A DNA stretch of 64,000 nt, taken from assembly GCA_023653785.1 (NCBI GenBank), contig JAMKCH010019835.1:310001-374000 (forward strand), in the 5' to 3' direction. The stretch is from Ophioderma brevispina. Taxonomy: Eukaryota > Echinodermata > Ophiuroidea > Amphilepidida > Ophiodermatidae. The first letter of the stretch is position 1. Every line of letters starts with the position of its first letter. The translations under genes and the position numbers were made by a program. The notes beneath the pieces are model-generated. The model ran no database searches, was not told the DNA's origin, and saw nothing but the letters and a program-made list of their open reading frames with translations. Shown one piece after another: positions 22,945 through 36,586 of this stretch.

Positions 22945-23341
22945 CACAGCTGTTTGAAAGTCTCATTTATTATGATAAAACAAGGATAAAACAAAAAATA
23001 TCAACGGCAACACACTTTTGACAACGTATTTGGAGTATTTCGGCTACACAATACATCCTGTTGTAAAGTTGATGAAAATTCGATGTGGCAATATGTTTTC
23101 ATAAAAATCGAGTTTTACACGTCTTTCTAGGGGAAATAAGCATATAGAGGGCGCTATAACATACAAATTATGACCTTTGTAGGCCTATATGGCAAGATTC
23201 CAGCAATGGATTTTTCTGATTTTTGCGGAGGTCATAGCTCTTGTATGTCTTTACTTATATCAGTTGTCAAAATTGTGTCGCCATTGCTTAAAATTACTCT
23301 AAAAATAAAAGAGACAATTTGCATGGGGTCAAACAGCTGTG
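22945..23341. mobile_element. 397 bp MITE, CACAGCTGTTTGA family, copy 2
   Basis: Starts CACAGCTGTTTGAAAGTC and ends GGGTCAAACAGCTGTG, flanked by AAGT on both sides. Inverted relative to copy 1. Confidence 0.85.
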
Positions 23342-24063
23342 AAGTTTTTACATCTTAACTCGGGTATAATTAATTGATTGATTGATATACAACTTAGAAG
23401 ACTTCTAGAATTAGAAAGCAACTGTATTAGTCTTCAACAAAATCCCTCATGCCCTCTTAGGCCAGGGGGGATAAACCAGTGATCGAACGCAAATGTTGAT
23501 TAATCAACTGTTCAGTGTGAAAAGCCTTATTGTCTTGTCCTGCAAGTGGATTTAATATTTACTACGCCTTACTCAATTTGCAAAAAAAAAAGAGTAAGCC
23601 TTGATGCATGAAGGAATAAAGTATGTAAACAAGCCTGTTTTATTTTGTTTCACAAAATACAGCCAGCCCATTAATACAATCTGCTTGCGAGTTTTGAATG
23701 GCAATTCTCAGAAAACAGTAGGCTTATAGTGGAGAAGACAATATGTAAATTGTTAGCGCTAAAACTATTCTGCTGCTTAGCTAGAAAAAGCAGCTATATG
23801 ATTTAATGAACCAATCAGCAACGTGACTGGCCTGAACCAATGGAACAACTAATGGATGAGCATAGACATGTACATGCTATTTGCTGATGTAGTGCATGTT
23901 AGTATCCATTGGTCACTGTTTCAAGCCTTGGCTCATGCACCTGTTCAGAATTAAATATGATTTGCCATAGGATTTGTGCTGTGATCAATGTGATCAGTGG
24001 GTTGTACCAAAGTTAGTGTGAGTCAGTTGAGCTGGCACTGGTCTTATTCCAACATGCTCTACA
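23342..24063. other. Anonymous sequence
   Basis: Contains TTGATTGATTGATA at about 23379, possibly a second LINE-type tail, and the small palindrome TTAGAAGACTTCTA. No gene seen. Confidence 0.4.
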
Positions 24064-24071
24064 TCAGCAAA

Positions 24072-24362
24072 TTTCATATTGGAGGAACATTTCCAGCATC
24101 CAATGAATTATTATTGGGTTACGATATTAATTATCCTAATTGTGAAATTCCTTCTTTTGTGCTTAAATTTGCACATCTAGAATATTGCATGATGGGACAA
24201 TTACAAGGTGTTAATTCCTAGCTATTTCATATTGGAAGGACATTTCCGGCAGCCACTGAATTATTATCAGGATACGATTTTAATTATCCTAATTTACAAA
24301 ATTCTTTCTTTTGTGCTTAAAGTTGCACATCTGAAATATTGCATGATGGGACAATTACAAGA
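24072..24362 (+). repeat. Two-copy tandem repeat, ~150 bp unit
   Basis: 24072-24208 and 24224-24362 are diverged direct copies, both ending in TATTGCATGATGGGACAATT. Two ORFs across them reflect the repeat, and homology was not recognised. Confidence 0.8.
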
Positions 24363-24649
24363 AAGTTCTATAATTTACTCCAAACATACTTTCTTACAGA
24401 AGAGTATTTTTGAATTAACTCCTTTGAAAATAAATATATAACTTAAAAAGCCTTTTTTTATTTCAGGAATTAGGAATTGTATAAGAAAGGTCCTTAGATA
24501 ACAGGCCCTGTCAAGCATTCACCTCTGTAACTATGAATTGAAATAAAAACACTAAAATTATAACTAACATTGGCCAAATTTTTAAATATGCACTATATTT
24601 TGTCACCAAGGATTGAAATTGTGAACAGATGACATAAAACAGAATAACC

Positions 24650-25000
24650 AATTCCATGGGTGAGAGCCACAAAATCCATCTCCAACAGCTCATTTGATGT
24701 TGTGCACAAATAAATCATGCTGAAAAAATGTGATTCCACTCATGCACAAACATCACACTGGGGAAGATTTGATCTCCAATAGCTCCCATTTGCAATGGTG
24801 TGCACAAGCTAATCATAATGAAAAGATTTGATTCTACTCATGCACAACATAACACAGAAAATCATATCAATAACTCCCATGTGGTGCGAAAGCTAATCAT
24901 GCTGAAAACATTTGATTCCACCCATGTACACTATATCTCATGGGGTAAAATCTTATTCCCATTATAGCTGTCTTTCGTGATGGTGTGCACTACCAAATCA
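24650..25000 (+). repeat. Degenerate ~95-115 bp tandem repeat
   Basis: Units share GATTCCACTCATGCACAACA, a CATCTCCAATAGCTCCCAT-like stretch and GGTGTGCACAAGCTAATCAT. About four units are readable, plus a detached one at 25467-25540. Confidence 0.65.
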
Positions 25001-25706
25001 TGAAATGATAGTACGGCAGTCCGGCAAGTACGTAATCCTGTTTCTAAAATTGAAAAAAAAAGTTGCCGTAAATTGAAACCAGTGTTTGAAAATTCTCAAG
25101 ACTGGAAAAATATTAAAAGGCATTGTGGGAAAAATGGATTCGCCCGTAGAGTAGAGATTGCATGTTAACTTTTCTGTGTCTGCGAGCAATCGAAGTACCT
25201 GACAAAAACGTTCAATTTTCTCGCTAGGTTCTATAGGTTCAGACCCAATTACGATACATATTCAAAACAAAACATAGTAACGGACCCTCTGATGCAAAAA
25301 CATCCATAGAACCCCTTCGTTTTCCGGAGATATTTGAGATTTAGTTTCATTTACACACATTCTCTATGATGGACTGATAATGTTAATCTCTCGCGCAGTA
25401 CCAATTTAGATAATATCTTTTGCAGTCTGTGACACAGACTACACCATGGGAAGTACTTACCAGACCGCTGTAAAATGATAGGATTCCACTCATGCACAAC
25501 ATTACACACAGGAGCTATTTTATGGCTCTCACTCATCATGCTATACCCAGCTAACATGAGTCAAAATTGAACAGAACTGCGATTAAAAACAAGGTGGTTC
25601 TCGAACCACAAGTGTCGCCTGATTGCGCGATCACTTGCTTTATGACGAAGTTTGGCAATGATTAGAAAGAGAACAAATGCACTGGAGAGAAGTGTTATAC
25701 AAAATG

Positions 25707-25942
25707 ACCAAGTTTGAAGTAAATCGGGCATAGTGTTTAGCCAGCAGAGCATTTTTAAAAAGTTTAACCGAATTGTATGGAAAATATGCAAATAAGCTAA
25801 TTAAAATTCATGAATATACAAATAATGCAACCAAAAGCTATACAAAATATTGTGGCACCTCACTCTATCATCCTATCAAGTTTGAAGTAAATCGGGCATA
25901 GTGTTTAGCCTGCAGAGCATTTTAAAAAAGGTTAGCCGAGTC
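25707..25942 (+). repeat. Direct repeat, AAGTTTGAAGTAAATCGGGC
   Basis: A ~60 bp segment at 25707-25770 recurs at 25878-25942 and leads into GGACGGACATACAGACACAC, the general form of a repeat seen widely in marine invertebrate genomes. Confidence 0.6.
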
Positions 25943-26307
25943 ATACGGACGGACATACAGACACACAGAATTTGGACTAGTATGTGCCTCCATGAACATT
26001 TGTTCAGGTGACACAAAAAACTTTCCTTTTGTTCGACACTGCCACACCTGTTGGGTCTAAGTCTGACGATATCATGACACATTTCTATGAGAACCTTTTA
26101 ACTTTTAAAGTAAAATGGAGCCAATTCAAGGAATACAAAATTCAGTAACTTCATATTACTAACCAGACTAAAAACAAATTACGTGTCTCAAATCTTGTGA
26201 GAATTTAAAATCTAGTACTGTACTGCAGTTTTCATACTTCTATTTTTCTGCAGGTAACTATGTGATAAGGCCCTCATCAAATTTCTCTGAGCAAAGTGAA
26301 AATATTT

Positions 26308-26591
26308 CGAGGGTTGACAAACAGAAGGACGTAACTCAGCACTGAAAGAAATATTAAAGAATTTCTCTAATTCTGCTGTAATACTGCTTTTGAGAAATGT
26401 GATGTTTAATATTTTCTACTAAGCAAATCTATTCGTTACTCAAAATGTAAGCATCTCATAAAGCTCGTATATGGTACTGTAAGCAAACATTATATAAACA
26501 GAACAATTTTTAATTATGAACAGCAGAATTAAAGAAATTCTTTAATATTTCTTTCAGTGCTGAGTTACGTCCTTCTGTTTGTCAATCCTCG
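26308..26591. mobile_element. 284 bp MITE with ~75 bp TIRs, copy 2
   Basis: Same family as 21706-21993. The ends match but the central ~130 bp is in the opposite orientation. ATTT lies on each side. Confidence 0.85.
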
Positions 26592-28663
26592 ATTTGTAGT
26601 ATCACATACATACAACTATTTATCTTTTCAAACAAGTTTGTGAAGGTTGGTAATAAATAAATCAATTTAAGCACTTAATAGTTTTACTTACCAGTAACAT
26701 ATTTTCGTTCATGTATAACATTGTTTGAAGTTTACCCCAATAACAACACCCATGGTTCTATGAAATCTCAAATCTGAAAGTCCTAATACAATTGAATAGA
26801 TGATGTCACTCCAATATTTATATGCACAAATCAGCACCCAGTATTCTCAACATTCTTGAGATGAAAATTATGACCACTACGTTAATCAACAGCTTACTTG
26901 GATAAAAGCGACATTTAAAGATAGAAGCACCCCCAATTTTTGTCAAACGCCTTTTATTGCATATTTGGAATGCTTACCAATGTATTAGATCACACCTGAA
27001 GTGAATCAGCCGAATACGCCGGCCCTATGTAATAAGATTTTGTATTTTCTGTCGTGCACGACAGAAAATCAAAGCACAGACTTCTATAGGGACGATTAAG
27101 ATAGTGGGCAAGTTCATAACAAAGTTTGCATATTTTTGCACTATTTGTCAAATACACCTACGAAACGTACTCAGTAGGTGTGTACAACTGATCAAGTGCA
27201 ATTTATGAGAAATTTGTGTCCTCAAAAATCATCTCCTGTCACTTTAAAATCTAATTTTAAAAGCACGGCTCCAGCAATTACCAGTGTTCTTTTATACTTG
27301 AGACATAGGAGGTGACATCATCTATTCAAACATAGTCAAAGCAATCACTTAAAAGATTTATCTCAAATATTTTATTCATAATTCAATAAACAGCTTGACT
27401 CTCTCCTTAATACAGGCTATAAGCAGTGCATATGACACCTATGCATTCAAATGAATTCATCACCCACATATAGGAAGCATATGCTTAAAGGTGCTTGTTC
27501 CCATTTTTGTCTACTGTGTTCTCAACTTGGTACTCCCAAAGACGATCGGAACATGCACCTTTAATTCCACTTGTGCATTCTATACAAGGAATGTATGAAT
27601 TCATCTAGAATGGCCCGATCAAGACCACGCTATTTTGAGCTCAATCAGTAAACACCTTAACTCATAAAAAAAATAAATGCTTGGAAATTCTTAACGACAA
27701 AACCCCATTAAAAGAACAATGAGGTCCTGTCCTCCCACACTGTGTCCTGTGATACATGACACTTGGATAAAATTCTAAAAATAAATATAATTTCATTTTC
27801 TATAAAAAAAAAATCAACTTATAAGAAACATTTGGAAAAATATCACCATACTGAAAAGACTGCAAATAATAATTACTCGAAAAGAACATTCTGGTCCATA
27901 CTCCAAAAGATGTCTAACAATCATTTAACTAACCAATCATTACCTTTGAACAAGTGAGGTGGATAAGTAACAATTCATTAAAATTATGAAAAAGGGTATT
28001 TTTTTCAAAGTAATATAGATATGTTAGTGCAGAAGGTTATTTCTTTTGGTTTAATATGAAAAATTTGATGCTTTTACCATAGTTCAAAATATTACTGCCT
28101 ATCTACCTCACTACTCCAGAGATAAATGTTTAACAGTTGTTAAACACCTCTATGGAATAGGCCTCTATGTTTGACAGTATTTGAATCTACTACTGCCCTC
28201 CAAACAGAAGGACTTCTTATACACTCTGGACAGATACTATACAGCTAACTGCAGCCTACACACTTCATTTCCCAGTCAAGTTGGGAGAAAGTTATACACA
28301 CACATATTTTAATATGGACCCTAAGTATGTGTGTAGACCCAACGGCTGCTTAACGAAATAAAAAAAGAATGACACACCATAAGAATCCACTTACTCATCA
28401 ATACAAGTTTGGATCTCTCAGTTTCCATCTTAGGCTTAAGAGTAATCAAGATCTTTTAAATAATACATTAACATTTATATATTCAATTACTTGAGATACT
28501 TTGTGAAATTACTTTGTTTGTCCTGTTTTATAAATAGTGGACAGCTAAAATTGCACAATGAAGTTGAAATCATGATTTATATATATATATATTATTTATG
28601 TACAGAGTAATAATCATTTTATGGTCATTAGTTTTTCTTTGAAATTAACACTGTTCACATATA
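26592..28663. other. No gene; dispersed repeat fragments
   Basis: Contains a 26 bp perfect palindrome (27044-27069), an 80 bp TTAA element (27485-27564), an (AT)n tract near 28578 and sequence around 26925 related to the 43.2 kb element. The 64-codon Lys/Asn-rich ORF at 27763 is probably chance. Confidence 0.5.
27485..27564. mobile_element. 80 bp minimal TTAA element
   Basis: TTAAAGGTGCTTGTTCC at the left and GGAACATGCACCTTTAA at the right. CGATCGGAACATGCACC also matches the 58307 element, so it looks like an internal-deletion derivative of that family. Confidence 0.7.
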
Positions 28664-29102
28664 CAGGGCGAGTAAAAAAAATTGACCCGGGTTATGTCCG
28701 CCATTTTGAGTTTTTAAATAAAATATATCTAACATATGTGGTATCATCGAAAAGCCTATTTCATTATCTTTAATTTACTGCAAAGATAATTCCAATCGGC
28801 TAAGTATAGGCCGAGCTACAGTGTTTTGAATCAAGTGGTCCGCTTTTCCCCCATCCACAGATTCCCATTTGAATGCACGGCACTGTTCATTTTAATGTGA
28901 ATCCGTGGACAGAGCAGAAAACCGACTACTTGATTCAAACGACTGTAACTCAGTCTATACCTAACCGATGTGAATGATCTTTGCAGCAAATTACAGATAA
29001 TGAACTAAGCTTTCAGATGATACCACATATGTTAGATATGTGTTGCTTGAAAATTCAAAATGGCAGACACAATCAGGGTCAAGTTTTTTTTTACTCTCTC
29101 TG
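28664..29102. mobile_element. 439 bp foldback with ~195 bp arms and TA TSD
   Basis: CAGGGCGAGTAAAAAAAATT starts the left arm and the right arm ends TTTACTCTCTCTG, with TA on both sides. Almost the whole element pairs with itself. The TA duplication points to the Tc1/mariner superfamily. The ORF at 28981-29166 lies inside one arm and is spurious. Confidence 0.85.
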
Positions 29103-29104
29103 TA

Positions 29105-29543
29105 CTATTCTTACTTCTCATGCACTTACTATCTCTTTTTATTTCTGTTGCCTCAGCTTCTTATGAAACTAAAATAGAAGACATTGTTTAAAATCAAAAG
29201 CTATACTATAAGGCCTACAAAACTAGGCATGATTGTAGGCCTGGCTGTTGACAGAATAACCCATAGGGTTATTGTATTACCCCTAATTACATTGCAATGA
29301 CAATTGCAAATTTACAATACTTGTGTAATATGGCTTGAGTTTGCATTGTTTTACATAATTCTGTGTATGTGTGTGGAATGTGTTTGCATGTGAATGTGTC
29401 ATGTGTATGTGTGTGTCTGTCTGTCGTATGTGGTGGGAGTGCTTGTCTGTATGTGCCAAATCCTCTCATACTTTCAGCCACACATTCCACCTATAGTCCA
29501 TTTCTTTACCTTCGTGCAGTGATGTCATAACCTTGGCGCAGCT
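29105..29543. other. Non-coding, GT-rich low complexity
   Basis: 29360-29440 is a degenerate GTGTAT/GTCTGTCTGT tract. No gene seen. Confidence 0.6.
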
Positions 29544-29884
29544 TTAAAGGTCCATGGCCCGATCACTAATAGCCTCGTCCCCAGAAGCCCCAGATTTTAC
29601 CGGAAGTGGTCAACATTTTGGTATCAGAAGAAAGCTACTATTTTTCTCATTTACCCTGTGAAATCTTAGAGCCAAAGAATGTTTGGTTTGGAAGTTATGA
29701 GCGAAAATGTGCCCCATTTTGGTCGACCAATATTAATTACACAAAATCATGTTTTTAGCTCACCTCAACCCTTCAAACACAGATTGAAATATTGGTGCGA
29801 AACTTTACAGATGGGGTTTTGGAGTGAAGGCCAGTCTATCAAGATGAAAACTTCAAATCCTTAAATCGGGCCATCCCCCTTTAA
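29544..29884. mobile_element. 341 bp TTAA MITE, copy 1
   Basis: TTAAAGGTCCATGGCCCGAT at the left and ATCGGGCCATCCCCCTTTAA at the right, including the TTAA duplications. A reversed relative lies at 45624-45951. 58307-58647 has the same length and a similar interior plan. Confidence 0.85.
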
Positions 29885-32152
29885 GGCACACGTCAAGATA
29901 TGCCATCTTTGTGCCCGCATGTAAAAACGCTATCGCTTTGAGTCAGCCGGGGTTTATTGGTGCGACCATCAAATCTCCCACTGATGTCACTGCATGGAGG
30001 TAAGAAAAATAAATTTGCCTCTTACAAGAATTCAATGGCTGCGTGATTGGTGTGACCTTTGTATAGAAGACTGATCAGTAATGCTTTGAACAAGTCCCTC
30101 TGGAATGTCTGTAAAACTCATAATATTTTGTCAATTCCAAGAAAACTGCTGATATTACTCACAATTTATCAGTGATGTTTCATCACAAAAATCAACCTGG
30201 CAACAAATCTTCTTCCTCTCCTTAAACCATACATTTGCAAGCTGCAAACCATTCACCAACATCCAAACAACTTAAATTGGCTGAAACATATTGTGTTTCT
30301 TCAACAAACTACTCAATTGTTTGGGAACAATCCAGCACTAATGACAATGAGTTGGATAAGGCCATCAGGTGGCTAGCAAAGCCCACCTGGATTTTTAGAG
30401 GGGAGCAACACACTGAACAAGGACGAGGAGGCCTACCAACTTAGTAACATTTTTGTTTAACTCGTCCTGCTCTCTACGACTATAAATGCCTTTAAGACCA
30501 GCAAGAGGAAGCAGATGAGTTGCCAGTCTGATAAAACAACTAGGATAATGGTGAAACATCACTAAAAATGTAACAACGACATTCTTCTTAAAATTGTAAA
30601 AGATGAAATCTTATTTACAGCTTTATAAAGCTGTAATGCATCGATGAATAACAAATGCATGTACTGAAGATGCATTTAAAGTTGCTTTGCACCTTCAAAA
30701 CAAAATGGCCTCTAAAGCACCATAATAAACTCCCTGAAATTAACAATCTGGCACTGTAATATGGGCTAATTCTTACAAAGACCACCACTCTCCGATTTGT
30801 CCTTAAAAATTGTTTCATTTCTCTCCATAACATGATTTTGCAACTGAATATTGCAAATTTTTGGATCTGAAGATGGAACTTGTGTCATCCCTTTTTTGCA
30901 TGTATCAATAATGCCACATTTGGATACACATGTCTAATGCTGTAGTTAGAAAAAAACCCACAAGTTTAAAGTCACTATCAGTGATCCACCCGAAAAGAGT
31001 TAAAATAATTGAAATTTGCAGGAATAGCTTAAAAGTGCAGGATACGTCTGTAGAATTCTCATAAGCTATTTTTTCCCACTGAAAACTTATTTTTTTTCTA
31101 TTTTCTGCCCTTTCAAGACTTATAAAAGGGGAAGTTGGTGACCTATTTAAAGCACAATCTTTAATTCAAAACTAAAATCTGATGTCTCAAGAAATCTCAC
31201 ATCATTGTTTTAAAGCTGCAGCTTTTTTCCCACATCAGTGTCTAATTTAATGGGTTTGATGTGTGATCTGTTTATGTGCAAGCTGTTTTGAGCTCTGGGC
31301 ATTCAATTTAGCACCCACTGCGGGCAGCAAAAGAAAGAATTTGCATTTTGAGGTGCGAAGGTTCCACTCACAGATACTGTGGATCTCTGTTGCGTTTATT
31401 CGCACGAAGAATCAACAGATCGCAGCAATCACATATCCTCTACATCCGCATTCAGTCAATCATCCTCTATGCATGTGTTCACTACTTGGCTGCGTATTGA
31501 ATGTGCTGTTAACTTCTCTTGCGGCCCAACCAGGCGCCCAAATTGTTAAAAAGACACAAATTTGTGTTGTTTTAGGCATTTAATGGAAAAAACTAAGTTG
31601 TTGACCCCCCCCATTTTTTATTTTTAAATAAATTTACTGGACTAATTTATATTAAATTCTAAAATTAAAAAACATTTAATTAAACATGTTTTTTGGGGAG
31701 TAATTCAAGGCAATCAACATGGTGTAAAATTTTTACTTTCCCCATAGAATTGCATGGTTTAAAAAGCGACAACATACCTTTTTAGTTTTGGTTAGAGCTC
31801 AAAAACAAAGTCAGTGACCTCTTATTTCAGATTCTTGAGCACCGTTCTAAATACCATATGTGAATTTTGGAAAATTCAATGGAGTAGTTCACTAACATGT
31901 CAAACCCCTTAAAAAGTAGCCCTGTTAAAGCCACAAATGACATGTCGATATGTGCAAAAACAAATTTCTTAACTTTTTTGCTTCCATACAATTATGACCT
32001 TATACTTATCTTAAAGATAGTTGACATTTATTGGTATTTTCCTTCTTGTGGTAGAAGATTAAGTATTATTGTGCATTGTGTACATCTTGTTCATGAGATA
32101 CTCAAAAACGGTCCAATAGGAGTTGGTCCAATAGCAATTCTTTTATAAGAGT
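29885..32152. other. Downstream flank and probable 3' UTR of CCDC186; no other gene
   Basis: On the minus strand this follows the CCDC186 stop codon. AATAAA-type signals on that strand occur at the stop itself (32152-32157) and near 32028 and 31619, so the polyadenylation site cannot be fixed. 30966-31095 is a partial TTAA MITE. The 106-codon ORF at 31263-31583 is not recognisable. Confidence 0.5.
30966..31095. mobile_element. Partial copy of the 20247 TTAA MITE
   Basis: TTAAAGTCACTATCAGTGAT, then the sequences around AGGAATAGCTT and TCTGTAGAATTCTCATAAGC, match the right half of 20247-20578 in reverse. The other end is missing. Confidence 0.65.
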
Positions 32153-32245
32153 TTATTTCCGTTTAGGCCTTTGGTCCGTTTGTTGTACTGCATTAAGCTT
32201 GCGGGTCAAGTGAGCAATTTCAGCACCTAGTGTTTCTATATTTTC
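32153..32245 (-). CDS. CCDC186: CCDC186 terminal coding exon
   Basis: The last 30 codons and TAA stop of the coiled-coil protein. The acceptor reads TTTTCCTTACAG, and the frame is phase 0 with the preceding exon (34556-34705). The peptide starts ENIETLGAEIAHLTRKL and ends in a basic RPKRK tail. In the CCDC186 family the sequence after the LLKNITLK block likewise begins E-N-L/I-x-T-L-G-x-E-I, which is the main reason for the call. The protein acts at the trans-Golgi with RAB2 and the EARP complex in dense-core vesicle maturation (family knowledge). The C-terminal coiled coil is the part known for Golgi targeting. Confidence 0.85.
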   Translation of the reverse strand, partial: ENIETLGAEIAHLTRKLNAVQQTDQRPKRK

Positions 32246-32524
32246 CTGTAAGGAAAACAAATAAAAACATGCATTATAAATTTACCATTGCAAGGAAATA
32301 TAAAGGCCCCAGAGGGGAGTTTTGAGGAAGTAGTGTTGGTTTCACACTGAGCCGAAGAATGCTATCTGTGGACTTCAAATCGGAAACAAAATTCATAATA
32401 CTTTGCCAACTCCAATGTATACATTGGAATGCCTTGCATTATAAGTAGATAACCTTTGACCCCATTCTTTAAGGGGTAACCTGTGGAGCACAATCCAAGG
32501 ACTATAACATCCAAGTGCCATGAA

Positions 32525-32835
32525 ACCGTGCGCAAGTATGTGGAAACCATGCTCAAGTATGTGAAAACCATGCGCAAGTATGTGGAAACCGTGCGCAAGT
32601 ATGTGGAAACCGTGCGCAAGTATGTGGAAACTGTGCGCAAGTATGTGGAAACCGTGCACAAGTATGTGGAAACCATGCTCAAGTATGTGAAAACCATGCG
32701 CAAGTATGTGGAAACTGTGCGCAAGTATGTGGAAACCGTGCGCAAGTATGTGGAAACCATGCGCAAGTATGTGGAAACCGTGCTCAAGTATGTGGAAACA
32801 GTGGCCAAGTATATGGAAACAAGGGGCATTCATGT
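32525..32835 (+). repeat. 21 bp minisatellite, ~14 copies, intronic
   Basis: The unit AAGTATGTGGAAACCGTGCGC repeats every 21 bp. Variant units (GTGAAAACC) recur 126 bp apart, so six units form a higher-order repeat. Since 21 is a multiple of three, three frames on both strands stay open (118-175 codons). One reads KYVETVR heptads. It lies inside a CCDC186 intron and has no splice support, so I do not call a gene. Confidence 0.9.
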
Positions 32836-33246
32836 TTAGGGTTAACATGTCTACTAGAATGACTTCTGACCCCACTCTTGAAGGGGCAATCAGGGATGTA
32901 ATTTCCTGAAAATTTATCAAGCCCTTGCCCCAGCGGCTAAACGCTTGCGCGTGACGCTAAACTTTTTATGCGGGAATCGTCCAAACAAAAGGCTACAGAA
33001 GGAGTTAAAGGGGGTATATCCCCTACCAAAAAATGTGGGTATGCTTTAATATGCTGAAATAACATCAGCCAAGTCCATAAATGATAAAAAGAAAAAAAAA
33101 ATACATTTCCAGAAGTCTTACATCCCTTGGCAATGTGTGGGACACTACCCAAGGACCATTGCATGCAAGTGTCATGAAAAAAATCATCCAAAGTAATCCC
33201 CATGTGCCCTCTTGCAGATGAGACAAAAATAGTCTGTATTCTATGC

Positions 33247-33672
33247 TGGGGAGGGGGGGTAGGACATGATCTGCTCGATTTGGGCATTGGGGATTTCCAA
33301 ACGGTAATTTGGGGAACTGCTTTGTGCATTTACTATGGTAGTCTCGGTCCCAGTGACATTAAAAATCATCTCTTAAACCTTTGTTCAAAAGATCTTAGTA
33401 ATAACATGATAAATTAAGAAAAAATTATTGACTTCAAAATCCGTCGGGGGTTAGTGGATTAACCCCGCTGCAAAATAGTGTAATTTCCAGTAACGGTCAT
33501 TTAGATTTAAATATTCGTAACCAGGCCTAGTCTTTAGTCAAGTCTGTGTGTAACCGTTCGATATGCGTAAAAGCGCCTCCTACAGTTTAAGTCTTTGAAA
33601 CAGACTAGCACCCGGAAGTTGATGCCATTTTGAATTTGCTGTTGCTGTTAGGTTGGCATGTCCTACCCCCTG
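33247..33672. mobile_element. 426 bp hAT-like MITE, copy 1
   Basis: The ends are GGGGGTAGGACATG and its complement CATGTCCTACCCCCTG. TTCTATGC is duplicated at 33239-33246 and 33673-33680. The 8 bp TSD and CAGGGG-type terminus fit hAT. A second copy is at 49590-50029. Confidence 0.85.
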
Positions 33673-33708
33673 TTCTATGCCAACTTTTAAAAGAAAAAAA
33701 AAACGAAC

Positions 33709-34014
33709 TTAAAGGTCCCAGGAAATCCAAATAGAATTGATGTGGTTTGTGTCAAGTCTACAAGGAGGGAAAAGGAAGCATTCAATATTTGGGTCGGTGA
33801 TGACATCATTTGTGGTACCATTGATTTATCAGAGAGTAATAGAAAATTCCAGGTGACTGGTGTGAATCTATTCATGACACCGACTGATAATCAATAGTTT
33901 CACAAATGATGTCACTGGTTGTGTATTCTTTTTTTTCCTGGCCCTATTTATTGCAAAGAAATGTCCCACAAAGATTTGGAGTAGGTTTATCATCTCATTT
34001 CCTGGGACCTTTAA
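33709..34014. mobile_element. 306 bp TTAA MITE (AGGTCCCAGGAAAT TIR)
   Basis: TTAAAGGTCCCAGGAAAT at the left mirrors ATTTCCTGGGACCTTTAA at the right. The interior contains ACAAATGATGTCA and TGATGACATCATTTGTG, also inverted. Confidence 0.85.
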
Positions 34015-34017
34015 AAA

Positions 34018-34220
34018 AAGAATAATTAGAGCATAAAGGTATGATTTTGGGAACCGGTACTCTCTTTAAGATGAATTCAAACCAAGGCGATAACATTATT
34101 TTAAGTGGAAGAATGAGGCCGGAGGCCGGGTTCTGCCCACGCAAAATAATGGTGTCGCCGGTTTCAATTCGTCGTAAAGAGAGTACCTGTTCCAAAATCA
34201 TACCTTTATTCTCATTCTTA
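34018..34220. mobile_element. ~200 bp near-perfect foldback MITE, copy A
   Basis: The arms share ATAAAGGTATGATTTTGG and GGTACTCTCTTTA, and pairing continues to a GC-rich loop (GGCCGGAGGCCGG). It shares the terminus AAGAATGAGAATAAAGGTA with 37403-37593 and 40810-41013. Opposed ORFs of 69 and 79 codons are the two sides of the hairpin. Confidence 0.8.
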
Positions 34221-34489
34221 AACAGCTTTATCATTTACGGTCATCTTTAGCCCAATTTCCCGATACTTTACGGCTGCCATCACCCAGTGACAACAATCGA
34301 ACAACCCGGTGAATGCAACGATCATACGCAAACAAGACGCAACGTTGGCAGGCGCGCGCGAACGTAGCAAAACGTGGTATGACGCGAGCGCTTCAACCTA
34401 AAAATAACATCAATACGCAGCGCATACTACCTGGGTTCAATTGTCGAATTGAACCCGGGCATCAGCCAATGAAATTGCTTACATTTTCA

Positions 34490-36209
<1,720 letters not shown>

Positions 36210-36211
36210 TA

Positions 36212-36477
36212 TACTCCCCGCCTAAAAAATCCGAACGATATAAATTACTGTATTAAAAAGGTATGTAGGTACGTAGGTGAATTATAATAATAAATGCCAG
36301 GAGCGTTGTTCGCGTAATGTGTTTGCTTATTGACCTGTGTCCGTAATGCATTGATAACGAAGCGTGATGTGGAAGTTTGAGAGATTTATAGAGCTGGCTT
36401 GGCGCATTCATTTGAAAGCAAGTTTGAGCACGTAGATGGCCATTTCAACATCATTCGGATTTTTTAGGCGGGGAGTA
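36212..36477. mobile_element. 266 bp TA-flanked MITE, copy 1 (empty site)
   Basis: TACTCCCCGCCTAAAAAATC at the left and GATTTTTTAGGCGGGGAGTA at the right, flanked by TA. The copy at 40390-40773 is the same element with a nested insertion. TA duplication suggests Tc1/mariner. Confidence 0.9.
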
Positions 36478-36586
36478 TATAAACAAAATGTCTCCAAATA
36501 TGGTCGAGCACATTAATTAACACACACTCTCCTATGGGCCAATCTAGTAGACATTTTGCTTCTACTATCCAAATGGTTGGGCCGAT

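Noticed and set aside
31263..31583. 106-codon ORF downstream of CCDC186
   Set aside because: No motif, no splice context, and sequence composition like its surroundings.
32362..32920. Three long ORFs (118-175 codons) over the 21 bp repeat
   Set aside because: The period is a multiple of three, so several frames on both strands are open. No splice sites or family match. Located in a CCDC186 intron.
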